64,000 nt of DNA from Ruania alkalisoli (lineage in GTDB: Bacteria > Actinomycetota > Actinomycetes > Actinomycetales > Beutenbergiaceae). Each line of letters starts with the position of its first letter. The stretch's first letter is position 1. Shown piece after piece: positions 43,677-52,464 of the stretch. The notes beneath the pieces were generated by a model, which worked only from the letters and a program-made list of their open reading frames with translations, had not been told where the DNA came from and did not search any database. The translations under genes and the position numbers were made by a program. The DNA lies in assembly GCF_014960965.1 (NCBI RefSeq), contig NZ_CP063169.1, positions 777,581-841,580 on the forward strand, written 5' to 3'.

Positions 43677-44482
43677 ATGCTGGTCCGAAACTTCTCCTCC
43701 GCAGCGTGACCCGTCGCTCCGAACTGATGAGAATGGCTGATGGACGTTGACAAGGCGACGGTCATCAATTTCACCGTCGTGCAGCTGGTCCGCACCCCGA
43801 CGGTCTTCGCGTTCATGGAGCACATCGACGGACACCTCGGCGCGAAGTTCGTCTTGATTGAGGTGACCAAGACCGGCGGTTTCGACTTGCTCGCCCTTTC
43901 CGACGCCGAACGTGACCGCTATCTCGCCCTCGCCGGGCGAGCGTGGGCCCCGCGGCAAGACGAGCACGACATGCAGGCTTCGAAGCTCCGGACGATGGTT
44001 CGCAAGCTCGACGAGCTCTCAACTCAAGTGACGGCGTGGCACTGGAACGTTCTGGCGTCGCCCGAACCGGTCCTCATCTCAGGCGACTCGCCGGTAGTGA
44101 CATTGAACCCGATCGGATACCACTGGGCGGGCCTCATCCCGGAAGGTTCCCCGTTGTGGACGCCATTGAGCCCGACGATGCTCCTGGTCGCGGAACCGGT
44201 GAAGCCGCTGGTGGTGCAGTCGGTGTTGAAACGACGAGTTGGTTGCGTTTGTGACCGGTGCGCTGGCGCGGCCAGGCCGATCGGGCCCTGTTCAACGCAC
44301 CGGGACGGGCTTGGCCGCCGGGGTTGGCCTTCCCGGCTCAGAAGCCGACGCTGCCGGAGCCAACGGTCACCTGGAGCAAGTCGGCCGAACCGACGACGTT
44401 CTCTGCCACGTATCGGCCGGTATCGTCAGCGGCTGTTGAGGCGCTGCTGGAGGAACTAGGCGCCGTCAACACTGTCGACTAA
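43677..44482 (+). pseudogene. DUF4238-like protein gene, broken at both ends
   Basis: A start fragment (ATG 43677: MLVRNFSSAA, then stop at 43707-43709) resembles the DUF4238 N-terminal motif HHxVPxxxLRNF without its first residues. The main frame from 43740 has NFTVVQLVRTPTVFAFMEHI and PVLISGDSPVVTLNPIGYHW with TPLSPTMLLVAEPV, as in DUF4238. The end needs two more shifts: near 44228 to ELVAFVTGALAR and near 44270 to QADRALFNAPGRAWPPGLAF. The last frame ends at 44482. The family call is moderate. DUF4238 genes are frequent in accessory and defence regions. It lies directly after the AbiTii gene. Confidence 0.6.
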
Positions 44483-44540
44483 CCGGACCGAGACATGCTG
44501 GCGGGAACACGAAGTTCGATTTTCCACCAGTGAAGATCAC

Positions 44541-44553
44541 GGGGGGGGGGGGG
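44541..44553. repeat. Run of 13 G residues
   Basis: An uninterrupted G tract at 44541-44553, seven bases before the stop codon of the minus-strand anchored protein gene. It is the most extreme homopolymer I noticed in the window and could be a slippage site or an assembly artefact. Confidence 0.9.
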
Positions 44554-44559
44554 TAGTTC

Positions 44560-45057
44560 CTACTTGTCGCCGTACGCGGTGGTGAATTTGTAGAGCTTGT
44601 CGAGGAGCTCGAGTGCGTTCTGGTGATCCTCGTTGGCGGCGTTGTATAGTCGGCCCTCGCGCAGCGCGTCGCGGAGAATCCAGCCGGCGCTGTGGCCGGC
44701 GTTGTAGAGCTCGGTCCCGAACTCTTTGGCCGTGGAGCGGACGGCGGGGTCCGGGTGGCCGGCGGCCATGACGTTGACCGCGGCGAGGTGGTGGTCCCGC
44801 TGGCCGAGGAACTTCTCGTAGAGCGCCTGGACGTCTTGGTCATTAACCGGGGCGTTGATGGCGAGCCGTTTGGGATTGATGATGATCTCAAGGTACTCCC
44901 GGATCGGGCCGAGGGTCTCGGCGTCGCGGCTGAGCTGTTCGCGACGGTGGGTCTTGTCCTGGGTGCGAACGTTGAAGAGAGTGGTCACGCTGGCGCCAAG
45001 GAACGCACCGGCGCCGCCGGCAAGGGCGACGACGAGTGCGATGGTTGTTTCGGTCAC
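44560..45057 (-). CDS. Small membrane-anchored helical protein
   Basis: 165 residues. One N-terminal membrane segment (TIALVVALAGGAGAFLGASV) is followed by a charged, helical cytoplasmic part (NVRTQDKTHRREQLSRDAET, then VQALYEKFLGQRDHHLAAVN). No recognised domain. Several defence proteins use this type of anchor to sense membrane events, but nothing here proves that. It is separated from the Schlafen-like gene by 57 bases on the same strand, so the two may form an operon. The G13 tract follows its stop. Confidence 0.65.
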   Translation of the reverse strand: MTETTIALVVALAGGAGAFLGASVTTLFNVRTQDKTHRREQLSRDAETLGPIREYLEIIINPKRLAINAPVNDQDVQALYEKFLGQRDHHLAAVNVMAAGHPDPAVRSTAKEFGTELYNAGHSAGWILRDALREGRLYNAANEDHQNALELLDKLYKFTTAYGDK

Positions 45058-45114
45058 ACCTCCATTCTGCCGGGAGGTCTCGATGGCCCGGCCGTTATTG
45101 GCCGTCCGGGTCGG

Positions 45115-46461
45115 TCAGCGGAGGCGGCTGGACTTGTCGAGGGTGCTGTCCTGCCACTCCATGAGGATCTTGTCGGGGAGGTCGAGCCCGAACTTCCGCA
45201 GGATCTGCTGGGCCAGGTCGACGCCGATGGCCCGTGGCGTGGCAAGCAGCGCCGGTGCCGGGTGCACGACTCGCGCGGTGAGGACTTCGGCATGGGTGAT
45301 GTACCGCCCGTGAAGTTCGCGGTCCCAGCTGCCGGAGATGAGTTCGCGTCCGGCGATGTTCTGCAGGCTGACGTCGATGGCCACGGTCTCCGCGCCGAGC
45401 GCGGTGGCGTAGCGTGCGCCGAGCTCCGCGACCTCGACGAGGTAGAGGAGGATGTCCCAGACGGCGACGGCACCGGTCGCTTCCGGTGCCTCGGCCTTGA
45501 GTTCGGCGGCGTCGCGAAGGTCGGTCGCGATGACGCGGCGATGCAGGAACTGGCCGCTGGTGAACAGGCGCCACGCTTCCAGGTGGGGAATGATCTCTGC
45601 CTGGAGGTCCTGGGCGATCCAGTTTCCGTGGTGCGCCACGGGGTCGCGGTTGCTGAACATCGGCACAGGCCATCCGCGCAGCCGTACGGCCTGGGTGCCG
45701 GCGAAGTCCTCGAGCTGGCTGGGGCTGATGCGGCCGGTGTCGTAGGGCCCGGGCCGGACGGTGATGTCGGTGAAGGCCGACGTTACGATGCCGGACGCCA
45801 GTACGTCGCCGACTGGATCGTCGATCGAAGACGGTGCAGCCCACGCCTCGGAGGCTTCGGCGTCGAAAGCGGCGGTGTCTTGCTGTTCGGGGGAGAGCAG
45901 TGTGGACAGAGTGGATGGCGCGCTGGCGTACTGGGAGCGGCGGAAGTACTCGCGGACGCCTCTGTCGATGGCCAGGTTGTGCAAGTCGCGCATGTCCACC
46001 AGCGACGGTACCTGGCTCGACTGGGGTTTCCCACGGGGCCGGACATACGTCTGCCCGGCTTGCAGGACACCCGGGTAGTCTTTCTTGCAGATGTGCAGAT
46101 CGATGTCGAACTCCTCGGCGTCGAGGACGACGACCTCGGCGTCGGAACTGAGCGTGAAGTGGTGCAGGTGGAAGGAGACCGGCGGGTCGCAGTACCGGGC
46201 GAGTTGGTCGCTGACGTTGTCGTAGTCGGTCCACTCGGCGACCTGGGCGGGGGGCAGGCCGGGCTTCATGGCGGCAATGTGGCCGTCATCGATTCCGAGG
46301 CACACCTGACCGCCGTCGCGGAGGTTCCCCATCGCCATGACGGCGCGGGCGACTCGTGCGATGTACTGCTTGTCGGTGATGCTCCCGGATCCCTTGACCT
46401 CGAACGACCGAGACTCTCGGCCCAGGCGGAGGCTGTCCTCGATGTCCTGCTGAGTCACCAC
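45115..46461 (-). CDS. Schlafen/AlbA_2-domain protein
   Basis: 448 residues, GTG at 46459-46461. Residues about 8-160 form an AlbA_2 (Schlafen-type) domain: LGRESRSFEVKGSGS (conserved Glu-x-x-x-x-Glu-Lys-type start), MAMGNLRDGGQVCLGIDDGH, and later AGQTYVRPRGKPQSSQVPS. The remaining 290 residues are unrecognised, with the segment WDILLYLVEVAELGARYATA. AlbA_2 domains bind nucleic acids or ATP and occur in regulators and in defence proteins; Schlafen proteins cut tRNA in vertebrates. The start of the domain fits, but catalytic residues cannot be checked by eye. It closes the island on the right. Confidence 0.75.
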   Translation of the reverse strand: MVTQQDIEDSLRLGRESRSFEVKGSGSITDKQYIARVARAVMAMGNLRDGGQVCLGIDDGHIAAMKPGLPPAQVAEWTDYDNVSDQLARYCDPPVSFHLHHFTLSSDAEVVVLDAEEFDIDLHICKKDYPGVLQAGQTYVRPRGKPQSSQVPSLVDMRDLHNLAIDRGVREYFRRSQYASAPSTLSTLLSPEQQDTAAFDAEASEAWAAPSSIDDPVGDVLASGIVTSAFTDITVRPGPYDTGRISPSQLEDFAGTQAVRLRGWPVPMFSNRDPVAHHGNWIAQDLQAEIIPHLEAWRLFTSGQFLHRRVIATDLRDAAELKAEAPEATGAVAVWDILLYLVEVAELGARYATALGAETVAIDVSLQNIAGRELISGSWDRELHGRYITHAEVLTARVVHPAPALLATPRAIGVDLAQQILRKFGLDLPDKILMEWQDSTLDKSSRLR

Positions 46462-46736
46462 GTCACGGAGTCTATCTTCGGTGCCGGACCGTGCCGCGAG
46501 GGAGGCGCGTCAATCTGGGCGGAAGGCAGCAGGAGCTCCGGTCGGCCGCGTAGGAGCGTTCCATATGAGGAACCACAACCGGCAAGATGCCCAGGCCAGA
46601 AGCTCATACAGACCCGGCCACCCGGCTGACGTCCCGTAACAGCCGTCCGGGCCTCATTACCGGGACCGGGACGCCTTCTGACATCCAGACATGACAGCCC
46701 CGAACCCACCACCAGACGTGGCCCAACGACTCAGCT

Positions 46737-48146
46737 TCAGGAGTCGCTGGTCGACCCACCCTGCCGACCTGCCTCGTGCGGTTCGGCGTCCACTGCAGCC
46801 TCGCCCAACGCCGACTCGGCGTGATCGTGCGGCTTCACCGGCCACAGCAACCCCAGCCCGACCACCAGCACCAGCACGATCCCGAGGATGCCCCAGTACT
46901 GGGCCTCGTCGGACGTCGTGGCGTCCGTGGTGGCGATTCCGACCGAGATGGCCACCGAGAACATCGCCGGTGCCAGGAAGCTCACGGCTCGCCCGGTGGT
47001 CGCGTACAGGCCGAACACCTCGCCCTCCCGGCCCGCCGGGATGAGCCGGGCGAGGAACGTACGCGAGGCCGACTGCGCGGGTCCCACGAAAGCAGCCAGG
47101 ATCAGGCCGCACGTCCAGAACACGGTGCGGCCGCCGTCGTGCAGGAAGAAGATCAACAGGCCCATGACCACCATCGAGATCAGGGCGGCCATGATCACCC
47201 GCTTCGGGCCGATCGCATCGTCGAGCCGGCCGGCGAGGATCGTGGCGATCCCGGCGACGACGTTGGCGACCACACCGAAGATGATCACGTCTCCGGGGGA
47301 GAAGCCGAACACCCCGGCGGCGATCACCCCGCCGAAGGTGAACACCCCGGCGAGCCCGTCGCGGAAGACCGCGGAGGCCAGCAGGAAGTAGACCGTGTTG
47401 TGGTCGCGGTTCCACAGGTCGACCACCGTGCGCCACAGCAGTTTGTAGGAGCCGATGAGCCCGACCTGGGCCGTCTTCGGATCGCTGCGTCGGCGCCGGT
47501 CGCGCACCGTCAGCAGCACGGGGATGGAGAACGCTAGCGTCCACACCGCGCACAGCAGCATGCTGATCCGCACGTCGAGACCGTCCTCGCCGGTGACGCC
47601 GAACAGGCCGACGTCGGGCTCGATGAAGCCGAGGTAGACCACCAGCAGCAGGACGATCCCGCCGATGTATCCCATTCCCCAGCCCAGGCCGGAGACGCGG
47701 CCTACGTTCCGGGGCGTGGAGACATCGGCGAGCATCGCGTTGTAGTTCACGCCGGCGAACTCGAACGCGATGTTCCCGCCCGCGAGCAGCGCCAACCCCA
47801 GCCACAGGTACTCGGGGGCGGGCAGCACGAAGAACAAGCCCGCAGACGCAAGGATCACCAGGACCGTGTTGACCGCCAGCCACAGCGTGCGACGCCCGGC
47901 CCGGTCCGCCCGTTGACCCGTGACGGGGGCGAACAGTGCGATCAGGAACCCCGCACCTGCGAGCACCCAGCCGAGTGTGCGCTCGGCCTCCGGACCGAAC
48001 GGGTCCGAGGTGAGGTAGACAGTGAACACGAAGGTGGTGATCACCGCGTTGAAGGCTGCCGACCCCCAGTCCCACAACGACCAGGCGATCACGGGCCAGG
48101 TGAGGGTCCGGTCCTTGGCGTCCCGAGGCAGGGGTGTGCTCGTCAT
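46737..48146 (-). CDS. MFS transporter, UMF1/Atg22-like
   Basis: 469 residues from the ATG at 48144-48146; the frame is open upstream but without a membrane protein look. It has twelve predicted membrane segments. VIAWSLWDWGSAAFNAVITT at the start and AFVGPAQSASRTFLARLIPA in the second half match the UMF1 (vacuole effluxer Atg22-like) group. GWVLAGAGFLIALFAPVTGQ and RADRAGRR hold the loop motif of MFS proteins. The substrate is unknown; relatives have been linked to amino-acid or sugar export. It is divergent from the esterase gene with 240 bases between, which contain a pair of LacI-type operators near the esterase side. Confidence 0.85.
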   Translation of the reverse strand: MTSTPLPRDAKDRTLTWPVIAWSLWDWGSAAFNAVITTFVFTVYLTSDPFGPEAERTLGWVLAGAGFLIALFAPVTGQRADRAGRRTLWLAVNTVLVILASAGLFFVLPAPEYLWLGLALLAGGNIAFEFAGVNYNAMLADVSTPRNVGRVSGLGWGMGYIGGIVLLLVVYLGFIEPDVGLFGVTGEDGLDVRISMLLCAVWTLAFSIPVLLTVRDRRRRSDPKTAQVGLIGSYKLLWRTVVDLWNRDHNTVYFLLASAVFRDGLAGVFTFGGVIAAGVFGFSPGDVIIFGVVANVVAGIATILAGRLDDAIGPKRVIMAALISMVVMGLLIFFLHDGGRTVFWTCGLILAAFVGPAQSASRTFLARLIPAGREGEVFGLYATTGRAVSFLAPAMFSVAISVGIATTDATTSDEAQYWGILGIVLVLVVGLGLLWPVKPHDHAESALGEAAVDAEPHEAGRQGGSTSDS

Positions 48147-48274
48147 GGAGACACTCTGGCACTCGCAGGTGGCCAGCGGGTGTACATCGGTCGAACCGAG
48201 GGGTTGCTCCGCGCCCGCGAAAGCGCGGGTGTGTCGTTGACATGCCGGCCGCGATCCTGGAAAGATCACCACGT

Positions 48275-48322
48275 TGGAATCGTTTCCAGGGGCTACTGGT
48301 GCCTCAAGTGGAAACGATTCCA
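48275..48322. promoter_or_regulatory. Paired LacI-type operators
   Basis: TGGAATCGTTTCCA (48275-48288) and TGGAAACGATTCCA (48309-48322) are reverse complements of one another and near-palindromic, as are LacI/CcpA-type sites. The centres are 34 bases apart, about three helical turns. As a pair they could bridge two dimers, or form a 14-base stem in RNA. The matching LacI-family gene is not in the window. Confidence 0.65.
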
Positions 48323-48386
48323 CTCAGTGCTCGACGGCGTGCCTCACTCCTCGTGCGCTGCCGCCCATCAATGACGAGGAGATCCG

Positions 48387-50789
48387 ATGAAGCAGTCTCT
48401 GCCCTCCCTGCGCGCCCGGCTCAGGCATGCGGGGGTGATCCTCGCCGTGGCGGTCGGCCTCAGCATCACGGCCGTCCCCGCGCATGCGGCCGATACCGGC
48501 ACCCTGAGCGTGGGAACAGCGCCCGCCACCGCCGCAGGCGAGGTGGACTACACCGTCTACCTGCCGGCCGGGTACGACACCGATACCGAGCGGCGCTACC
48601 CCACGCTCTACCTGCTGCACGGGCGAGGTGACACCCAGGCGGCGTGGCAGCAGGTGGCCGGAGACCTCGACGAGATGATCGACGAAGGACAGATCCAGCC
48701 GATGGTGGTCGTGATGCCGGACGCGCCCTGGAATGACCGGGGTAACTGGTACACCGACTCGCTATACACCGGCGACGCCTCGACCGGGGCCGGCGTGGCC
48801 GTGGAGACGGCCCTTGCCGCGGACCTGGTTGCCCATGTCGACGCCACCTACCGTACGGCGGCCGATCGCGAAGCGCGCGCCGTCGGTGGGTACTCGATGG
48901 GCGGTGCGGGCGCGTTGAGGTTTGCGCTGGCACACCAGGACACGTTCTCGGCCGCGATCGTGCTGAGTCCGGCCACCTACGTGCCGCAACCCCCGCCCGA
49001 CTCCTCAGTCCGGGACTACGGAGCGTTCGGGGTCGAGAATGAGCTGTTCGACGCGGACCGGTACACCGCGCTCTCCTACCCGGCTTCCCTCGAGACGTTC
49101 GACCCCGCGCTTCCCGTGCACCTGTTCATCGCGGTCGGTGACGACGAGTGGGCGAATCCCGACCCGGCCCAGGCTGACCACGACCTCGATTTCGAGGCCG
49201 CGCGCCTGTACAACACGGTGCGGCGGGCACCGGGGATCACCGCCGAGCTTCGCGTCCTGGACGGCGGCCACGACTGGGACGTATGGCAGCCCGCCTTTCG
49301 TGAAGCCATCGTGGACGTCTCGCAGCGCCTGCGCACCGCACCCGCCGAGGGGTGGGACGCAGAGCTGTTCGGTTCGACCGGCGATGATCGCGCCGGCGGC
49401 ATCGTCGAGACGGCCGACGGCGGCCACGCCATGGTGCTCAACCTCGGCGCCGACTGGGACGGGTACGCCACCGCCGGGAACATGGACGCACTGGTGGTGC
49501 GCCGCGACCCTGCCGGTCACGAGGTCTGGCGGCACGCGCTCGCGTCAGCGGGTAATGATCGCGCCTACGGGGTGGTGACCGGCGCCGACGGGACGCTTCT
49601 CGTCGCCGGGTATACCCGGGGCGACCTCGAGTCCGGGGCCGCGAACGAGCAGGATGACGGCTTCGTCGCCGCCATTGGCACCGGCGGGACGCGGGCATGG
49701 ACCACGCAGGTGGGCGACCCTGCGGCTGCCGACCGCTTCTATGCCCTCGCAGCGGACGGCGCCGGCGGGGCCTACCTGGCCGGATACACCTCCGGGTCCT
49801 TCGCGGGTGAGGCGAGCGCAGGCGACAAGGATGCCGTGCTGGTGCGCGTGGGTCCCGCCGGCGACGTGCTATGGAGCGTGCAGCTCGGCGGCAGCGGTGA
49901 AGACAAGGCGCTCGCCGTCACCCCGGTCGACTCCGGCGTGGTCGTCGCCGGCGTCACCGGGGCCGGCATGCCCGGGACCGAGCACAGCGGCGCCGGTGAC
50001 GGGTGGGTCGCCCAGTACGACGAGGATGGCGCCCAGACCTGGATCCGAGCCGTCGCCTCACCGGAGAACGACATGGTCAGTGGGCTGCTCACACTGGCCG
50101 ACCAGACCGTGCTGGCGGTCGGGCACTCTCGCGGCACGATCGGGGCGCACCACCTCGGTGATAACGACATCGTGGTCCAGGCTCTTGACCAGGACGGGCA
50201 GGTTCTCTGGACCACGCAGACCGGAACGACGACCGACGACCGCGGCGTGAGCGCCGTTGCCGGCCCAGGTGGGGGCGCCACGATTCTCGCCACCACGTAC
50301 GGGGCGATCGGTGAGCCACATGGCGGCGTGGACGTTGCGGCGATCCCGCTCGACGCCGCAGGCACTCCGGGTGCGGCCCTGCAGTTGGGGTCGGTGGAGC
50401 GCGACGGCGCCGACGAGTGGGACGAGGCCAATCTCTTTGCCGCGCCAGGCAGTGCCGGTGCGTGGCTGACGGGCCTCACCTTCGGTGGTGTCGACGGCCA
50501 GGCGAACGCCGGTGCCGGTGACGTTTTCGTCACCACGCTTCCGGTCACCTCCGATCCCGGACCTTCCGGGGAACCGACTGACGGCGCCACGGACGGCACC
50601 GGAGGCACCCCAACCTCGGGCGACCCGGGCACCGGTGGGGGTGCAGGTTCCGACGCGGCCGGCCCCGAACCGGGCGGTGACCTCGCCACTACGGGTGCCG
50701 GGCCAATTATGATCGGCGTGCTCGCGCTGGCGCTACTCGGTACCGGCCTCGCTCTGGTCCGGCGACGCCTCCTGCTCCGCGGAGCGTAG
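48387..50789 (+). CDS. Wall-anchored esterase with repeat propeller and LAXTG sorting signal
   Basis: 800 residues. A signal peptide (HAGVILAVAVGLSITAVPAH) leads into an esterase-D-like alpha/beta hydrolase: YLPAGYDTDTERRYPTLYLL, LHGRGD, nucleophile Ser in GGYSMGGAGA, Asp in AVGDDEWANP and His in LDGGHDWDVW. From about 335 to 720 there are repeats of about 50 residues with D-x-x-V-V-x pattern (SBBP-like; AGYTSGSFAGEASAGDKDAV). A Pro/Gly/Thr linker follows. The C-terminus LATTGAGPIMIGVLALALLG with RRRLLLRG is a sortase signal of the LAXTG type used by class E sortases. Thus a surface esterase, probably of acylated sugars; operators upstream suggest sugar control. Confidence 0.85.
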   Translation: MKQSLPSLRARLRHAGVILAVAVGLSITAVPAHAADTGTLSVGTAPATAAGEVDYTVYLPAGYDTDTERRYPTLYLLHGRGDTQAAWQQVAGDLDEMIDEGQIQPMVVVMPDAPWNDRGNWYTDSLYTGDASTGAGVAVETALAADLVAHVDATYRTAADREARAVGGYSMGGAGALRFALAHQDTFSAAIVLSPATYVPQPPPDSSVRDYGAFGVENELFDADRYTALSYPASLETFDPALPVHLFIAVGDDEWANPDPAQADHDLDFEAARLYNTVRRAPGITAELRVLDGGHDWDVWQPAFREAIVDVSQRLRTAPAEGWDAELFGSTGDDRAGGIVETADGGHAMVLNLGADWDGYATAGNMDALVVRRDPAGHEVWRHALASAGNDRAYGVVTGADGTLLVAGYTRGDLESGAANEQDDGFVAAIGTGGTRAWTTQVGDPAAADRFYALAADGAGGAYLAGYTSGSFAGEASAGDKDAVLVRVGPAGDVLWSVQLGGSGEDKALAVTPVDSGVVVAGVTGAGMPGTEHSGAGDGWVAQYDEDGAQTWIRAVASPENDMVSGLLTLADQTVLAVGHSRGTIGAHHLGDNDIVVQALDQDGQVLWTTQTGTTTDDRGVSAVAGPGGGATILATTYGAIGEPHGGVDVAAIPLDAAGTPGAALQLGSVERDGADEWDEANLFAAPGSAGAWLTGLTFGGVDGQANAGAGDVFVTTLPVTSDPGPSGEPTDGATDGTGGTPTSGDPGTGGGAGSDAAGPEPGGDLATTGAGPIMIGVLALALLGTGLALVRRRLLLRGA

Positions 50790-50810
50790 CGACAGGTACT
50801 GTCGTGCATC

Positions 50811-52346
50811 ATGCACGATCCCCAGGTGGTGGCCCGGCTGCGTGCCGATCTCGACGGTGCTGGCTTCGGCGTTGACCAGCTCGCCGAGGTGCTCGGCACG
50901 GTGGCGACAGCGGCATTGGGTCGCGAGCAGGTGCTGCCGGCCGTGCGTGCAGCGCGCGCGGCCGGCCCCGAACCTGCCGCAGTGCTCGCCCGGCTGTTCA
51001 TCCTCGGCGATACCGTCACCGAGGATGAAGCCGGGCGAGCACTGCCGCGCACTGGCGTTGACCGGGCGCAGCACGGTGGACTCCTGACGATCAATGATCG
51101 AGGACAGGTGCGTGGCGCCGTCGATCTGCGCCCCATCGATACGCCCCACGGCGCCTTTTACCTGGCCGCCGATCTCGGGGAAGCCACCACTGGACGTGCC
51201 GTCGAACGCGACCATGTGCTCGGCGTCGGCGGAGCGTCGCGGACTCTCGCGGAGCTGACGGTCAGGCGCCCGGTCCGCCGCGCACTCGACCTCGGCACAG
51301 GGTCTGGGGTGCAGGCACTCAACATCGCTCCATTCGCCGACCAGGTCGTGGCCACCGATCTCTCTGCCCGGGCGCTCACGTTCGCCCGCTTCAACGCGGC
51401 CCTGAACGGTGTCGAACTCGATCTGCGCGAGGGTTCGATGCTGGAGCCGGTGACTGGTGAGCGGTTCGACCTCGTCGTCTCCAACCCGCCGTTCGTGATC
51501 ACGCCACGCGAGTCGGGGCTGACCGAGTACACCTACCGCGACGGCGGCCGGCGCGGCGACGACCTGGTCCGTGCCCTGATCACCGGGGTAGCGGACGTGC
51601 TCGCCCCGGGTGGCATCGCCCAGCTCCTCGGCAACTGGGAGGTGCACGAGGGGGAGGGGCTCTTCGATCGGATCCAGCAGTGGCTGGCCGATTCCGGCCT
51701 GGACGGCTGGGTGATCCAGCGCGAGAGCGCCGATCCGGCCGAATATGCCGAAACCTGGTTGCGCGACGGCGGCATCACCCCCGACCGCGACCGCCTCGCC
51801 TGGGACAAGGGGTACGCCGCGTGGCTGGCGGACTTCGAGGCTCGAGGCGTGACCGCCGTCGGGTTCGGCTACATCACCCTGCACAAGCCCAATATCCCCG
51901 ACGGCGCAGCGTCGCCTCCGCAGCCGTGGCACCGTGTGGAGGAGGTCACCGGCACGCTGCCCGGTGCCCACACCGGCGGCCTGTGGCCGGCGATCGCGGA
52001 CACACTGACGGCGAAGGATGCGCTCGCGCGGCTCTCCGACACCGAGCTCGCTGGCCACGCACTCACGGTGGCTACCGACGTGACCGAGGAGCGCCACTAC
52101 CGGCCCGGGTCTGCGGACCCGGAGGTGATCGTGCTGCGGCAAGGGGGCGGCTTCGGGCGCACGGTGCGGGCCGACACGGCGCTGGCGGCCGTCGTCGGCA
52201 CCTGCGATGGCGACCTGACCGTGGCGCAGATCGCCGCGGGCGTCGCAGCGCTCACCGGCCTTGAGAGGGACGCGGTGCTCGACTCTGTGCTTCCCGACGT
52301 CCGGGGGCTGGTGACTGACGGGTTGCTGAGACTGCCTCGGCGCTGA
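50811..52346 (+). CDS. DUF7059/PrmC-like SAM-dependent methyltransferase
   Basis: 511 residues. The N-terminal part (about 1-130) has the DUF7059 type helical domain (LAEVLGTVATAALGREQVLP). The class I methyltransferase core has LDLGTGSGVQALNIAP (about 160-175), VATDLSARALTFARFNAALN and SNPPFVITPRE (about 223-233). The NPPF motif is that of enzymes that methylate side-chain amides or adenine. A winged-helix-like end (AAVVGTCDGDLTVAQIAAGV) completes it. It could modify a ribosomal protein, release factor or nucleic acid. It is transcribed 22 bases after the esterase gene. Confidence 0.85.
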   Translation: MHDPQVVARLRADLDGAGFGVDQLAEVLGTVATAALGREQVLPAVRAARAAGPEPAAVLARLFILGDTVTEDEAGRALPRTGVDRAQHGGLLTINDRGQVRGAVDLRPIDTPHGAFYLAADLGEATTGRAVERDHVLGVGGASRTLAELTVRRPVRRALDLGTGSGVQALNIAPFADQVVATDLSARALTFARFNAALNGVELDLREGSMLEPVTGERFDLVVSNPPFVITPRESGLTEYTYRDGGRRGDDLVRALITGVADVLAPGGIAQLLGNWEVHEGEGLFDRIQQWLADSGLDGWVIQRESADPAEYAETWLRDGGITPDRDRLAWDKGYAAWLADFEARGVTAVGFGYITLHKPNIPDGAASPPQPWHRVEEVTGTLPGAHTGGLWPAIADTLTAKDALARLSDTELAGHALTVATDVTEERHYRPGSADPEVIVLRQGGGFGRTVRADTALAAVVGTCDGDLTVAQIAAGVAALTGLERDAVLDSVLPDVRGLVTDGLLRLPRR

Positions 52347-52464
52347 CAGTGCGGTGGATTCCAGTCACTGTGTATGACTGCGATCGGCCGCACAGTACCG
52401 GAGAACATCCGCCCGGCGTGCCCTCCCAGCGATCTCCCAGCATTGGTGCTTACCGTGCAGCATC

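Noticed and set aside
33966-46461. Island as an integrated prophage or integrative element
   Set aside because: No integrase, transposase, phage structural gene, tRNA target or flanking repeat pair was seen at its edges.
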